This document shows positions 16,643-25,330 of a stretch of 54,754 bases of DNA, one piece after another. Made by a program: the position numbers and the translations under genes. The stretch is from PALSA-505 sp036496025 (GTDB lineage: Bacteria; Actinomycetota; Actinomycetes; Streptosporangiales; Streptosporangiaceae). The DNA lies in assembly GCA_036496025.1 (NCBI GenBank), contig DASXLW010000137.1, positions 1 through 54,754 of the forward strand, given 5' to 3'. Under the pieces are notes generated by a model. It was given only the letters and a program-made list of their open reading frames with translations. It did not search any database and was not told the origin of the DNA. Position 1 is the first letter of the stretch, and the number at the start of each line of letters is the position of its first letter.

Positions 16643-18040
16643 ATGCTCGTGGACGATCTCCGCTCTCTCAGCCTCTTCGACGGCCTGACCGATGATCAGC
16701 TAGCCGAGTTGGCCGAAGGCGGTACCGAGGTTCGGTTCGAGCCCGGGCTCGTGCTGTTCCGTGAGGGTGAGCAGGCGGACTACTGGTGGGTGCTCGTCGA
16801 GGGGGCGATCGACCTGCTGCGCCGCGTCGGCACGGAGGAAACGGTGGTCCGGACGATGGACGTGCCGGGCTGGTGGGCCGGCGGGTTCCGTGCGTTCGAC
16901 GAGCATGGCTTCTACCTTGCGACCGGCCGCGGGGCCAGCGACGGCCGGATTTTCCGGCTGCCGGCCAAGGTACTGCGTGATCGGCTTACCGCGTGGTTCC
17001 CGCTCGGCAGGCACCTCATCGAGGGACTGTACGGTACCGCTCGCTCCATCGAGTCAACGGCACGACAGCGTGAGGCTCTGGTCACGCTGGGCAAGCTCTC
17101 GGCGGGCCTGGCGCACGAGATCAACAACCCGGCGGCGGCCACCATCAGGGCGGTCGACGAGCTGGAGACGACGTGCCAGACGCTGCTCTCGTCCCTCACC
17201 CGGCTCGCCGATGCCGAGCTATCGCCCCGGCAGTTCGCCGCGCTGGACGCGCTGCGCCGTGAGATCAAGCCTCAGGCAGCGGCCTGGAACCCGCTGGACC
17301 TGGCCGACCAGGAGGACGCCCTGTCGGCCTGGCTGACCCGGCACGACGTCGGTCACGAGTGGATCATCGCTCCGGCGCTCGCCGCCGCCGGTGTTGACCT
17401 GGCTTGGTGCGAGCGGGCCGCCCAGGCGCTCGATGGGCCAGCCCTGGAGCCCGGCCTGGAGTGGGTGGCGAGCACGTTCTCCGCGGCCACGCTGCTGTCG
17501 GACATCAAGGAGTCGAGCCGGCGCATCTCCGAACTTGTCGCCGCGGTCAAGTCGTACTCGCAGATGGACCGCGCGTCGGTGCAGCGCATCAACGTGACGG
17601 ACGGCCTGGAAAGCACTCTGGTCATGCTGGGGCACAAGCTCCGCGGCGGTGTCACGGTCGTGCGCGACTACGGCACCAACGTCCCCGAGATCGAGGCCTA
17701 TGCCGGCGAGCTCAACCAGGTATGGACCAACCTCATCGACAACGCCATCGACGCGATGGGCGGCGCCGGCACGCTGCGGGTCGCGACGCGGGCCGAGGCA
17801 AGCGAAGTCGTGGTCGAGATCGCCGACACCGGCCCGGGCATGTCACCGCAGGTGGCCGCCCGCGCGTTCGACGCCTTCTACACAACCAAGGACGTCGGCA
17901 AGGGCACCGGGCTCGGTCTCGACATCGCCCAGCGCATCGTGGTGGAGCGCCACGGCGGCACGATCAGCATCGATTCCCGGCCCGGCGAGACGGTGCTGCG
18001 CGTCCGCCTGCCGGTGCGGCCGCCCAGGACCCCCCGGTGA
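16643..18040 (+). CDS. Cyclic-nucleotide-binding-domain sensor histidine kinase
   Basis: This soluble kinase has 465 residues. Residues 5-125 form a Crp-type cNMP-binding domain (LRSLSLFDGLTDDQLAEL, FREGEQADYWWVLVEGAIDL). A HisKA-like helix follows with H158 in LSAGLAHEINNPAAATI, then an unusual ~150-residue helical insert, then the ATPase domain: ELNQVWTNLIDNAIDAMG (N box), IADTGPGMSP (G1) and GKGTGLGLDIAQRI (G2). The longer frame starting at 16211 has no similarity, so ATG 16643 is used. No receiver gene is adjacent; the next gene, a MarR regulator, follows after 91 bp. The cNMP pocket's key Arg-Ala motif is not obvious, so ligand binding is uncertain. Confidence 0.88.
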   Translation: MLVDDLRSLSLFDGLTDDQLAELAEGGTEVRFEPGLVLFREGEQADYWWVLVEGAIDLLRRVGTEETVVRTMDVPGWWAGGFRAFDEHGFYLATGRGASDGRIFRLPAKVLRDRLTAWFPLGRHLIEGLYGTARSIESTARQREALVTLGKLSAGLAHEINNPAAATIRAVDELETTCQTLLSSLTRLADAELSPRQFAALDALRREIKPQAAAWNPLDLADQEDALSAWLTRHDVGHEWIIAPALAAAGVDLAWCERAAQALDGPALEPGLEWVASTFSAATLLSDIKESSRRISELVAAVKSYSQMDRASVQRINVTDGLESTLVMLGHKLRGGVTVVRDYGTNVPEIEAYAGELNQVWTNLIDNAIDAMGGAGTLRVATRAEASEVVVEIADTGPGMSPQVAARAFDAFYTTKDVGKGTGLGLDIAQRIVVERHGGTISIDSRPGETVLRVRLPVRPPRTPR

Positions 18041-18131
18041 CGAGCATCATCTCGGTCATGCTGGTCTACAGCGCTGGCGACCCGTAGCATCAGGCCGGGC
18101 CGCATGCGCCGGCTCGCGGATTCCGATCGGA

Positions 18132-18611
18132 GTGACAGCCCTGCCTCAGCCAACCCGCCAGGACTTCGAGAACCTTCTCGCCTTTCGCGTCAGCCTGCGC
18201 CGCTTTCAGCGATGGAGCGAAGACCAGGCTGGCGCGGTGGGCCTGACCCATGTCCAGCACCAGCTGCTGGTCGCGGTCAAGGGTCATCCTGGCCAGGCTG
18301 CGCCGACCATCGGCGATCTCGCCGGCTACCTGCTGCTTCGCCATCACAGCATGGTGGAGCTTGTGAACCGGGCGGAGGCGGCCGGCTTCGTGCGCCGCAG
18401 GCCCGACGCGGCCGACGCGCGCGTGGTCCGCGTGGAGCTCACCGAGAAGGGAGACCGGCTGGTAACCCAGCTGACCCGGGCGCACCTGGCCGAACTGCAT
18501 GACCTTGCGGCCGCCTTGCACGATCTGATACCCGATGAGGAAATAACGGAAGCACCCCCACCCCCACCCGCAAGCGCAGAGGGCAGCGGCTTACCGGCCG
18601 GGCGCGCCTAG
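18132..18611 (+). CDS. MarR-family transcriptional regulator
   Basis: A 159-residue winged-helix protein. The helical N-terminus (FENLLAFRVSLRRFQRWSED) is followed by TIGDLAGYLLLRHHSMVELV as the recognition helix region and the wing RRPDAADARVVRVELTEKG. GTG 18132 is the only sensible start, with GGAG almost touching it. The last 25 residues are Pro/Ala-rich. It lies between the cNMP-kinase and a secreted carboxylesterase, all on the same strand, and may control the esterase. Confidence 0.85.
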   Translation: MTALPQPTRQDFENLLAFRVSLRRFQRWSEDQAGAVGLTHVQHQLLVAVKGHPGQAAPTIGDLAGYLLLRHHSMVELVNRAEAAGFVRRRPDAADARVVRVELTEKGDRLVTQLTRAHLAELHDLAAALHDLIPDEEITEAPPPPPASAEGSGLPAGRA

Positions 18612-18648
18612 CGCCCGGTGGCAGGCCGGATCTTCGGAGAGGTCAGCC

Positions 18649-20334
18649 ATGCTGAGAACAGTGTTTCCCGTCGGCCGCGGGGGCCGGTACGCGCTAGCCG
18701 CGGCGAGCCTGGCCGTGGCGCTGAGCGCAGTCGGCGGCGGCAACGCGATGGCCGCCGGCCATGCCCCCGGGGCATTACTCCCGGTTGTGGTCCGCACCGA
18801 TCACGGCCTGGTGCGCGGATTCCACCAGCATGGCGCCCGCGAGTTCCTCGGCATCCCCTATGCCGCCCCGCCGACCGGCGCGAACCAGTGGCGGCCGCCC
18901 CAGCCGCTGCGGCCGTGGCGCGGCATCAGGCCGGCGACCAAGCCGGGGCACGACTGCGCGCAGGTGGGCAGCATCGCCACCGGCGTGCTGACCACCAGCA
19001 CGTTTGAGAACTGCCTGTTCCTTAACGTGTACACCCCGCCCCGGGCGGGGGGCCGGCTGCTGCCGGTGATGGTCTGGATTCACGGCGGCGGATTCACCGG
19101 GGGCGCGGGCCGGATCTACGACGGCGCCATGCTCGCCGCCCGCGAGCACGTCATCGTGGTGACCATTAACTACCGGCTGAGCGCGTTCGGCTTCCTGGCG
19201 CTCCCCTCGCTGGACCACGAGAGCACCGATGACTCCAGCGGCGACTACGGGCTGATGGACCAGCAGTCCGCGATGCGCTGGGTCCAGAACAACGCGTTCG
19301 CCTTCGGCGGGAACCCGCGCAACGTGACGATCTTCGGCGAGTCCGCGGGCGGCGCGAGCGTCTGCGCGAACATGGCCTCGCCGACCGCGTTGGGCTTGTT
19401 CTCCCGTGCGATCGCGGAGAGCGGGTGCATCTTCCCCGCCAAGACCAGGCGGGCGGCGCAGCGGCAGGGCGCCACGCTGGCCAAGAAACTGGGCTGCACG
19501 AACCCGGCCACCGCGGCCGCGTGCATCCGAACCAGGCCGGCCAAGGCGATCCTGAAGGCGGAACCCTCGGCGGGACTGTCCTGGGGCCCGGTCGCGGGCG
19601 GCTTTACCCTGCCGGTCAGCCCGATCAAGGCATTCCAGACCGGGCGCTACGTGCACGTCCCGCTGCTGCAGGGGAGCAATCTTGACGAGGGAGAGTTCTT
19701 CGTCGGGATCGAGTTCGACCTGCTGGCGGGCCATCCGCTGACCGCCGCGCAGTACCCGAAGGTGGTCAAGGGCCAGTTCGGCGCCACCGCGGGGAAGGCG
19801 GTCCTCGCCCACTACCCGCTGGCGAAGTTCCCGTCTCCCGACCTCGCCTACGCCCAGATACTCACCGACTCGCAGTTCAGCTGCCCGGCCCTGCTGACCG
19901 ACATCCTCACCCAGCACAGCGGGTCCTACGCCTACGAGTTCAGCGACCCGCACCCGCCCAACGACTTCCACGTCAAGTTCTCGTTCCCGCTCGGTCCTGC
20001 CCACAGCACGGAACTGCAGTACGTGTTCGGCCGAATCCCGTTCCTGGACACCATCCCGCCGTTCACGCCGGGCCAGTTCGCTCTGTCCGCTCAGATGATG
20101 GGCTACTGGACCCGCTTCGCCGCCACCGGCAACCCCAACGGCGGCGGGGCACCGCACTGGCTCCGGTTCGGCGGCGGTCAGCCGCAAATCCAGGAACTGG
20201 TGCCCAAGGCGACCGCACCCGAAGCCGAGGCCGTCTTCGCGGGGGCGCACCAGTGCGCGTTCTGGGCCACGATCGAAGGCGCGGCTCGCCGCGGCGTGGG
20301 CGCGGCCGGCGTACCCTCGTTGAGCACGCGCTGA
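18649..20334 (+). CDS. Secreted type-B carboxylesterase
   Basis: The 561-residue alpha/beta hydrolase carries a signal peptide (YALAAASLAVALSAVGGGNAMA, cut near residue 36). It has the oxyanion loop WIHGGGFTGGAG, the nucleophile Ser in FGESAGGAS, Glu in LDEGEFF and the candidate His in GPAHSTELQYVFG, so the family triad is present. It also has the EDCLFLNVY-like NCLFLNVYTP block. It hydrolyses esters outside the cell. GGAGAGG lies well upstream of ATG 18649. It converges on a dienelactone-hydrolase-like gene with a shared hairpin. Confidence 0.93.
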   Translation: MLRTVFPVGRGGRYALAAASLAVALSAVGGGNAMAAGHAPGALLPVVVRTDHGLVRGFHQHGAREFLGIPYAAPPTGANQWRPPQPLRPWRGIRPATKPGHDCAQVGSIATGVLTTSTFENCLFLNVYTPPRAGGRLLPVMVWIHGGGFTGGAGRIYDGAMLAAREHVIVVTINYRLSAFGFLALPSLDHESTDDSSGDYGLMDQQSAMRWVQNNAFAFGGNPRNVTIFGESAGGASVCANMASPTALGLFSRAIAESGCIFPAKTRRAAQRQGATLAKKLGCTNPATAAACIRTRPAKAILKAEPSAGLSWGPVAGGFTLPVSPIKAFQTGRYVHVPLLQGSNLDEGEFFVGIEFDLLAGHPLTAAQYPKVVKGQFGATAGKAVLAHYPLAKFPSPDLAYAQILTDSQFSCPALLTDILTQHSGSYAYEFSDPHPPNDFHVKFSFPLGPAHSTELQYVFGRIPFLDTIPPFTPGQFALSAQMMGYWTRFAATGNPNGGGAPHWLRFGGGQPQIQELVPKATAPEAEAVFAGAHQCAFWATIEGAARRGVGAAGVPSLSTR

Positions 20335-20343
20335 TCCTCGCGC

Positions 20344-20378
20344 CGCGCGGTAAGCCCCGGCTGCGGGCTTACCGCGCG
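20344..20378. terminator. 14-bp hairpin between convergent genes
   Basis: Arms 20344-20357 and 20365-20378 (CGCGCGGTAAGCCC and its complement) are perfect with a 7-nt loop. The stop codon of the leftward gene (20369-20371) is inside the right arm. It can end transcription in both directions. Confidence 0.8.
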
Positions 20379-20947
20379 CGGAGGAAGTCGAGCACCCGCT
20401 GGATCAGCAGCGCGGTGGCGTCCCGGTCGTAGCAGGGCAGCGAGCTGTCGGCGAAATAGTGCTGGTCGCCCGGGTAGAGGAACAGCTCCCCGTCCTTGGC
20501 CTGGTCGATGAGGTCGCGGGCCGCGTCGATGTCGCCCTCGCCGACGAAGATCGGGTCGGCGTCCATCCCGTGCACCTGCACCGGCACCCCGTCCGGCCAG
20601 GCCGGGGCGAACTCCGACACCGGAACGCACGCGTAGAAGAGCAGCGCTCCCCGCGCGCCCGGCCGCGTCTGCGCCAGCATCTGGGCGGGCAGCACGCCAA
20701 GCGAGAAGCCGGCGTACACCAGCCCGGCGGGCAGCCCCTCGACCGCGCGGACCCCGCGCGCGATCATCTCGTCGGGAAAGCCGATCTGCTCCGCGTACCC
20801 CAACCCCTCCTCGATGCTGCCGAAGGTGCGGCCATCGAACAGGTCGGGCGCATGCACGGTGTGCCCGTCGCGGCGAAGCTCATCGGCGAAGGCGACGACG
20901 CCGGAAGTCAAGCCCTGCGCGTGGTGGAAGAGCACTACTTCAGCCAT
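20369..20947 (-). CDS. Dienelactone hydrolase family protein with Ser in the nucleophile position
   Basis: The 192-residue alpha/beta hydrolase begins VVLFHHAQGLTSGVVAFADE and has HAPDLFDG near residue 33. The nucleophile elbow reads YAGFSLGVL, giving Ser82 where classical dienelactone hydrolases have Cys. The acid is probably in VHGMDADPIF, and His in GDQHYFADSSL (about residue 165), typical for the family. It probably hydrolyses a soluble ester or lactone. No pathway partner is adjacent. Confidence 0.88.
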   Translation of the reverse strand: MAEVVLFHHAQGLTSGVVAFADELRRDGHTVHAPDLFDGRTFGSIEEGLGYAEQIGFPDEMIARGVRAVEGLPAGLVYAGFSLGVLPAQMLAQTRPGARGALLFYACVPVSEFAPAWPDGVPVQVHGMDADPIFVGEGDIDAARDLIDQAKDGELFLYPGDQHYFADSSLPCYDRDATALLIQRVLDFLRAR

Positions 20948-21110
20948 CCCGCTCTCCTTCCTCCATCCCCCGCGCGAGACGATCGGGGCATTCGTCGCGG
21001 GACTCTACCCCACCCGGCCGACACGAGGAGAGGACCAGCGGGCACGCGCCGGGGTAGCGTTGCGTGATCAGCTGCTAGAACCAGGCTCTGAGTCGAGGGG
21101 GCCGGACGCG

Positions 21111-21602
21111 ATGTCCGAGGAGAAGATGGCTGGGCTGGTGCAGGATGCCCTGGCTGCGCGCGGGATCGCGGATCAGGTGCTCGCGGCCGGCCAGTTCAAC
21201 CCGCGCGGACACACCGGCGGCCTGTTCGCCGGCGGCCTCGCGGGCGGCGAGGCCGGAACCTTACTGGGCCAGGCCGGGGAGGCCGTGGGCGTGGGGGCGG
21301 GCTCGGTGGCGGGAATGCGGGCCGCGGACGCGCGCTCGGGCCTGCCCGCCAGCATGCTCGTCGGCGTCTCGGCCACGATGGTGTACGGCTTCGCCGCCGC
21401 CACCAGGCACAGCGAGCCCACGTCGCTGGTGTTCCAGATCCCGCGCGCGGGCCTGACGGTCAAGGTCCACCAGCGGGTGAACGTGCGCGTGCTGGAGCTG
21501 ATCGACGGCAGCAGCGGCTCACGCATCGAGCTGGAGGGCAACCGCCTGCCCGTTACCCATACGAAGGACGTCATCCACGTGCTCGACAGCGGGGAGTCTT
21601 AG
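21111..21602 (+). CDS. Hypothetical protein with Gly-rich N-terminal half
   Basis: 163 residues from ATG 21111, after GAGGGGG. Residues 35-75 are Gly/Ala-rich (GLFAGGLAGGEAGTLLG) and may form a membrane hairpin of the glycine-zipper kind. The second half (LVFQIPRAGLTVKVHQRVNV) looks like a small beta domain, possibly PH-like, where the hydrophobic half would tether it. I do not recognise the family. It is single, followed by an oxidoreductase gene after 154 bp. Confidence 0.65.
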   Translation: MSEEKMAGLVQDALAARGIADQVLAAGQFNPRGHTGGLFAGGLAGGEAGTLLGQAGEAVGVGAGSVAGMRAADARSGLPASMLVGVSATMVYGFAAATRHSEPTSLVFQIPRAGLTVKVHQRVNVRVLELIDGSSGSRIELEGNRLPVTHTKDVIHVLDSGES

Positions 21603-21756
21603 CCGGCCCCAGCGAGCGAGGGCCGCGCAGAGCGCCAGCGTGTCGATGCGTCGCAGCTCCCGGAACCTGGCCGGGTGCATCATCGGAGTGACCTGCGCGT
21701 TGATCGAGACCACTACCGACCTGGTTGGCTGGCCGTCAGCGGGGTATCGGGTCGGC

Positions 21757-23382
21757 ATGGCAGAACGCGCCAGCGCGGGGGCCGCGGATGCGGTGATCAT
21801 TGGCGCGGGCCCGAACGGGTTAGTAGCGGCGAACGTGCTCGCGGACGCAGGGTGGCAGGTGGTCGTATGCGAGCAGCAGCCGGAACCCGGCGGCGGCGTC
21901 CGCAGCGGACGGGGGCCGGCGGCCGGGTTCGTCTACGACCACTGCAGCGCGTTCTACCCGCTGACGGCCGCGTCCGGTGTCCTGCGGTCCCTCGAACTGG
22001 AGCGCTACGGGCTGCGCTGGTCGCAGGCGGAGCACGTGCTCGCGCACCCGCTGCCCGACGGCCGTGCCGCGGTGCTGTCGCGCGACGTGGAGCAAACCGC
22101 CTCGGCCCTTGAGGCGCTGGGCGCCGGCGACGGTGCCGCCTGGCGGCGCCTTTACGCGCTGTGGGAGCAGACCGGTCCGCAATTGCTGGACGCGCTGTTC
22201 GTCCCGTTCCCGCCGGTCCGGTCGGGTGTACGACTGGCGGCGAAGCTGCGTGGCCCCGGAATGCTGCGGTTCGCGCGCTTTGCCCTGCTCCCGGTGCGCA
22301 GGCTGATCCAGGAGGAGTTCACCGGCCCCGGTGCGCTGCTGCTGGCGGGCTGCGCGCTGCACGCGGATCTGATGCCCGAGTCCGCGGCCAGCTCGATATT
22401 CGGATGGCTGCTGACCATGCTCGGTCATCAGTACGGCTGGCCGGTGGCCGAGGGCGGCGCCGGGCAGATCACCCTGGCGCTGCTGCGCCGGCTGACCGGC
22501 CAAGGCGGAACGGTCCGGTGCGGTGATGCCGTTCGGCAGGTCGTGGTCCGTCGTGGCCGGGCGGTCGCGGTGCGCACCGCATCCGGCGAGCAGATCACGG
22601 CACGGCGCGCGGTCCTCGCGGCCGTGGCGGCGCCCCGCCTCTACGGAGAGCTGGTCAGCTGGGACCACCTGCCGTCGCGGTTGCGCGAGGATATGCGCCG
22701 GTTCGAATGGGATCACGCGACGTTCAAGGTGGACTGGGCGCTGCGTGAGCCGGTGCCGTGGCGCTCGCCCGCGGTGGCCGGGGCGGGAACGGTTCACATC
22801 GCCGGCGGCCTGGATGAGATGACCGAGTACTCGGCCCAGATCGCCACGGGACGCGTGCCGGAGCATCCGGTCGTGCTGACCGGGCAGATGACGACCGCGG
22901 ACCCCAGCCGGTCCCCGGCAGGCACCGAGTCGCTGTGGGGATACACCCATGTGCCGCAGCGGGTGCGCGGCGATGCGGGCGGAGATCTCACCGGCGGATG
23001 GAACGAGAAGGAGCGGGAGGTGTTCGCGGACCGGATCGAGGCGCAGATCGGGCGCTTCGCCCCCGGATGGCAGGAGCTGATCATCGGCCGCCGGATCACG
23101 GCTCCGGGGCAGTTTGAGGCCAGCGACGCCAGCATGATCGGCGGCGCGCTCAACGGCGGTACCAGCGCGGTGCATCAGCAGCTCATGTTCCGTCCCACGC
23201 CCGGGCTGGGACGACCCGAAACGCCGATCGCCGGCCTGTACCTGGCGTCGTCATCGGCTCACCCGGGGGGCGGGGTGCACGGTGCCTGCGGCGCGAACGC
23301 GGCGCGGGCGGCCCTGAGCGCCGCCCGCGCCCGCCTGCAGCGGGTGGCGGCCGCCGGCGTCCGGTCCTCTATCGGGCGGTGA
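21757..23382 (+). CDS. FAD-dependent oxidoreductase, PYROXD2/phytoene-desaturase (CrtI)-like
   Basis: The 541-residue flavoprotein begins with a dinucleotide-binding motif ADAVIIGAGPNGLVAANVLA and CEQQPEPGGGVRS. The C-terminal signature HPGGGVHGACGANAARAAL places it with CrtI/PYROXD2-type amine-oxidase-superfamily proteins. Start ATG 21757 is chosen; an in-frame ATG at 21640 would add an unrelated stretch. It presumably oxidises a hydrophobic substrate with FAD. No isoprenoid genes lie nearby, so carotenoid synthesis is not supported. Confidence 0.88.
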   Translation: MAERASAGAADAVIIGAGPNGLVAANVLADAGWQVVVCEQQPEPGGGVRSGRGPAAGFVYDHCSAFYPLTAASGVLRSLELERYGLRWSQAEHVLAHPLPDGRAAVLSRDVEQTASALEALGAGDGAAWRRLYALWEQTGPQLLDALFVPFPPVRSGVRLAAKLRGPGMLRFARFALLPVRRLIQEEFTGPGALLLAGCALHADLMPESAASSIFGWLLTMLGHQYGWPVAEGGAGQITLALLRRLTGQGGTVRCGDAVRQVVVRRGRAVAVRTASGEQITARRAVLAAVAAPRLYGELVSWDHLPSRLREDMRRFEWDHATFKVDWALREPVPWRSPAVAGAGTVHIAGGLDEMTEYSAQIATGRVPEHPVVLTGQMTTADPSRSPAGTESLWGYTHVPQRVRGDAGGDLTGGWNEKEREVFADRIEAQIGRFAPGWQELIIGRRITAPGQFEASDASMIGGALNGGTSAVHQQLMFRPTPGLGRPETPIAGLYLASSSAHPGGGVHGACGANAARAALSAARARLQRVAAAGVRSSIGR

Positions 23383-23460
23383 GCGGTGGCGAGAGCCCGC
23401 CGATGCTCTCCCCGGCCTTGCGGCGCCCCGGCGACCAAACCCGCTGGAGGTACGCTGACC

Positions 23461-23550
23461 ATGACGATTCCGCATCGCGGGCTTCGCGGGTTGGCGCTTC
23501 CGCCTGGTAACGACGCGAGCATCAAGGGGCGAGGATGGCACAGGCGGTAG
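23461..23550 (+). CDS. Possible 29-residue upstream ORF overlapping the phosphatase start
   Basis: ATG 23461 follows GGAGG at good spacing and encodes a basic peptide (MTIPHRGLRGLALPPGNDAS...) ending at TAG 23548-23550, 16 bases into the next gene. The overlap could couple translation of the partner-switching operon to this leader. It may also be a chance frame. Confidence 0.3.
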   Translation: MTIPHRGLRGLALPPGNDASIKGRGWHRR

Positions 23551-24851
23551 ACAAGACCGGCCCAGCCGCCGAGCAGGCGGATACGGGCCAGGCGCTGACC
23601 GCCACGCCGGCGGAGCCGTCGTCGGCTGACCCGCCGCCCGGCCCGCTCGCGGCCGCCGGTCCCGCGGCCGGCCACCCTGATATCCGGATACAGGCTGCCG
23701 CGCAGCCCCGGCTGCGCGCCTGGTTCAGGCGCCGGCCCGGGAACGTCGCTCCAAAGCCGCCCGCCCTGCCCGATGCAGCGGTGCTGGAGCCGGGCATCGA
23801 ACTGTCCGACGATGATCCGCTGGCCGGCTACCTCATGAAGGTGTCCGGCACTGTCGATATCCGGGAACTCGAATTCGACTCGCCGGCCCTGTCCGCGCTG
23901 AGGGCAGCGGGGGCGGTGCTGGTGGTGCCGCTAATCTCCGCCGGTACCCCGATTGGCCTGCTCAGCCTGGGGCCGCGGCTGTCGGAGCGGGAATACACGG
24001 CCGAGGACCGGCACCTACTCAACGCGCTGGCCGGGTATGCGGGACCCGCCGTTCGGGTCGGCCAGCTGGTTCGCGAGCAGCGCGAAGAGGCCCGGGAGCG
24101 GGAACGGACCGAGCAGGAGCTCAAGGTGGCCCGGCTCGTCCAGCAGCAATTCCTGCCCAAGGCCCTGCCCGACATGCCCGGCTGGCAAGTCGCCATGTTC
24201 TACCGCCCGGCCCGGACCGTCGGCGGAGACTTCTACGACTTCATCCCGCTGCCCCGCGGGCAGGTCATGGTCGTCGTGGGTGACGTCACCGACAAGGGCA
24301 TCCCGGCCGCGATGGTCATGGCCAGCACGCACGCACTGATGCGGGCCGCCGCGCCGCGGCTGATCAGCCCGGGCGCGGTGCTCGGCCGGGTCAACGACCT
24401 GCTGTTCACCGACACCCCGGCGCACATGTTCGCCACCTGCATGGCGCTCCTCCTGGACGCCGGCACCGGCCGGGTTACCTTCGCCAACGCCGGGCACGAC
24501 GTGCCGTACGTGCGCACCGCTGACGGGGTGGCCGAACTGCGGGCCAAGGGCATGCCGCTGGGACTCATGCCCGGCATGACCTACGAGGAGAAGGCCTTTA
24601 CCTTCCGGCCCGGCGACTGCGCCCTGCTGTACAGCGACGGCCTGTCCGAGGCGCACGGCGCCGGACGGGAGATGTTCGGCTTCGGCCGGGTCGCCGCGCT
24701 CGTCGGCGCCGGCGCTTCCGGCCAGGCCCTGATCGATCTGTGCCTGACCGAACTGGACGCGTTCACCGGCCCTGGCTACGAGCAGGAAGACGACATCACC
24801 CTGCTCTCGCTGGTCCGCGCGGCGGGTGCCGATCCCGGCGCGGCGCCATGA
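23535..24851 (+). CDS. PP2C-type (SpoIIE/RsbU) protein phosphatase with GAF-like sensor region
   Basis: The 438-residue product has a disordered Ala/Pro N-terminus (1-80), a GAF-like part (about 85-175: LVVPLISAGTPIGLLSLG), a coiled coil (about 178-205, REQREEARERERTEQELK) and a SpoIIE phosphatase domain (about 210-430). The latter shows GGDFYDFIPL, VVVGDVTDKGIPAAM, ATCMALLLD, FANAGHDVPY and LLYSDGLSEA, which hold the metal-binding Asp residues. It would dephosphorylate a STAS-domain antagonist, likely the product at 25331. It is the first gene of a tight operon, overlapping the next by ATGA. Confidence 0.93.
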   Translation: MAQAVDKTGPAAEQADTGQALTATPAEPSSADPPPGPLAAAGPAAGHPDIRIQAAAQPRLRAWFRRRPGNVAPKPPALPDAAVLEPGIELSDDDPLAGYLMKVSGTVDIRELEFDSPALSALRAAGAVLVVPLISAGTPIGLLSLGPRLSEREYTAEDRHLLNALAGYAGPAVRVGQLVREQREEARERERTEQELKVARLVQQQFLPKALPDMPGWQVAMFYRPARTVGGDFYDFIPLPRGQVMVVVGDVTDKGIPAAMVMASTHALMRAAAPRLISPGAVLGRVNDLLFTDTPAHMFATCMALLLDAGTGRVTFANAGHDVPYVRTADGVAELRAKGMPLGLMPGMTYEEKAFTFRPGDCALLYSDGLSEAHGAGREMFGFGRVAALVGAGASGQALIDLCLTELDAFTGPGYEQEDDITLLSLVRAAGADPGAAP

Positions 24852-25330
24852 CCTCGATCGCCCGCCCCGCGCCGCGGCGGCTGGCATCCTTCGCGGTGCC
24901 GAGCGTGCCGGGCAACGAACGCGTCGCGCTGACGCAGGTCGCCGAGACCGTGGCCGGCCTGGGGCTGTCGCCCGCCCGGCTGGACAAGCTCAAGACCGCG
25001 GTCGCCGAGGCGACGATGAACGCCATCGAGCATGGCAACGACAGCCGCCCTGAGCTGCCGGTCAGGGTCGAGGTGTTCCAGTCGGGCGCCGAGATCATCG
25101 TCACCATTGCCGACCGGGGCGGCCGCAGCGACGACGGCACCCCCGAGAACAGTGCCGAGGTACCTGACCTCGACCGCAAGCTCGACGGCGAGCAGGGTCC
25201 CCGCGGCTGGGGGCTGTTCCTCATCCGCCACATGGTCGATGCCATGGCTATAACTACCCAAGGCGAGAGGCATACCGTCCGGCTTATGATGCGGATCGGC
25301 TCCCAGGACGCTGGCGGGGGGGAGGACTAG
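24848..25330 (+). CDS. RsbW-like anti-sigma factor/serine kinase (HATPase_c_2)
   Basis: The 160-residue protein starts at ATG 24848, overlapping the phosphatase stop by four bases (ATGA). The N box is KTAVAEATMNAIEHGND, the G1 box is IADRGGR and the C-terminal G2 region is PRGWGLFLIRHMVDAM. These mark the GHKL ATPase fold of partner-switching kinases, which phosphorylate STAS antagonists and sequester a sigma factor or another target. No sigma gene is in the operon, so the target is elsewhere. It abuts the STAS gene with no gap. Confidence 0.92.
   Translation: MTSIARPAPRRLASFAVPSVPGNERVALTQVAETVAGLGLSPARLDKLKTAVAEATMNAIEHGNDSRPELPVRVEVFQSGAEIIVTIADRGGRSDDGTPENSAEVPDLDRKLDGEQGPRGWGLFLIRHMVDAMAITTQGERHTVRLMMRIGSQDAGGGED

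Noticed and set aside
16036..16643. Leftward or rightward small genes in the 656-bp region before the cNMP-kinase
   Set aside because: Frames are Arg/Pro/Gly-rich, lack ribosome sites and show no family features.
21757..23382. Carotenoid biosynthesis gene
   Set aside because: CrtI-like fold is present, but no crtB, crtE or cyclase gene is near and PYROXD2-type proteins share the signature.
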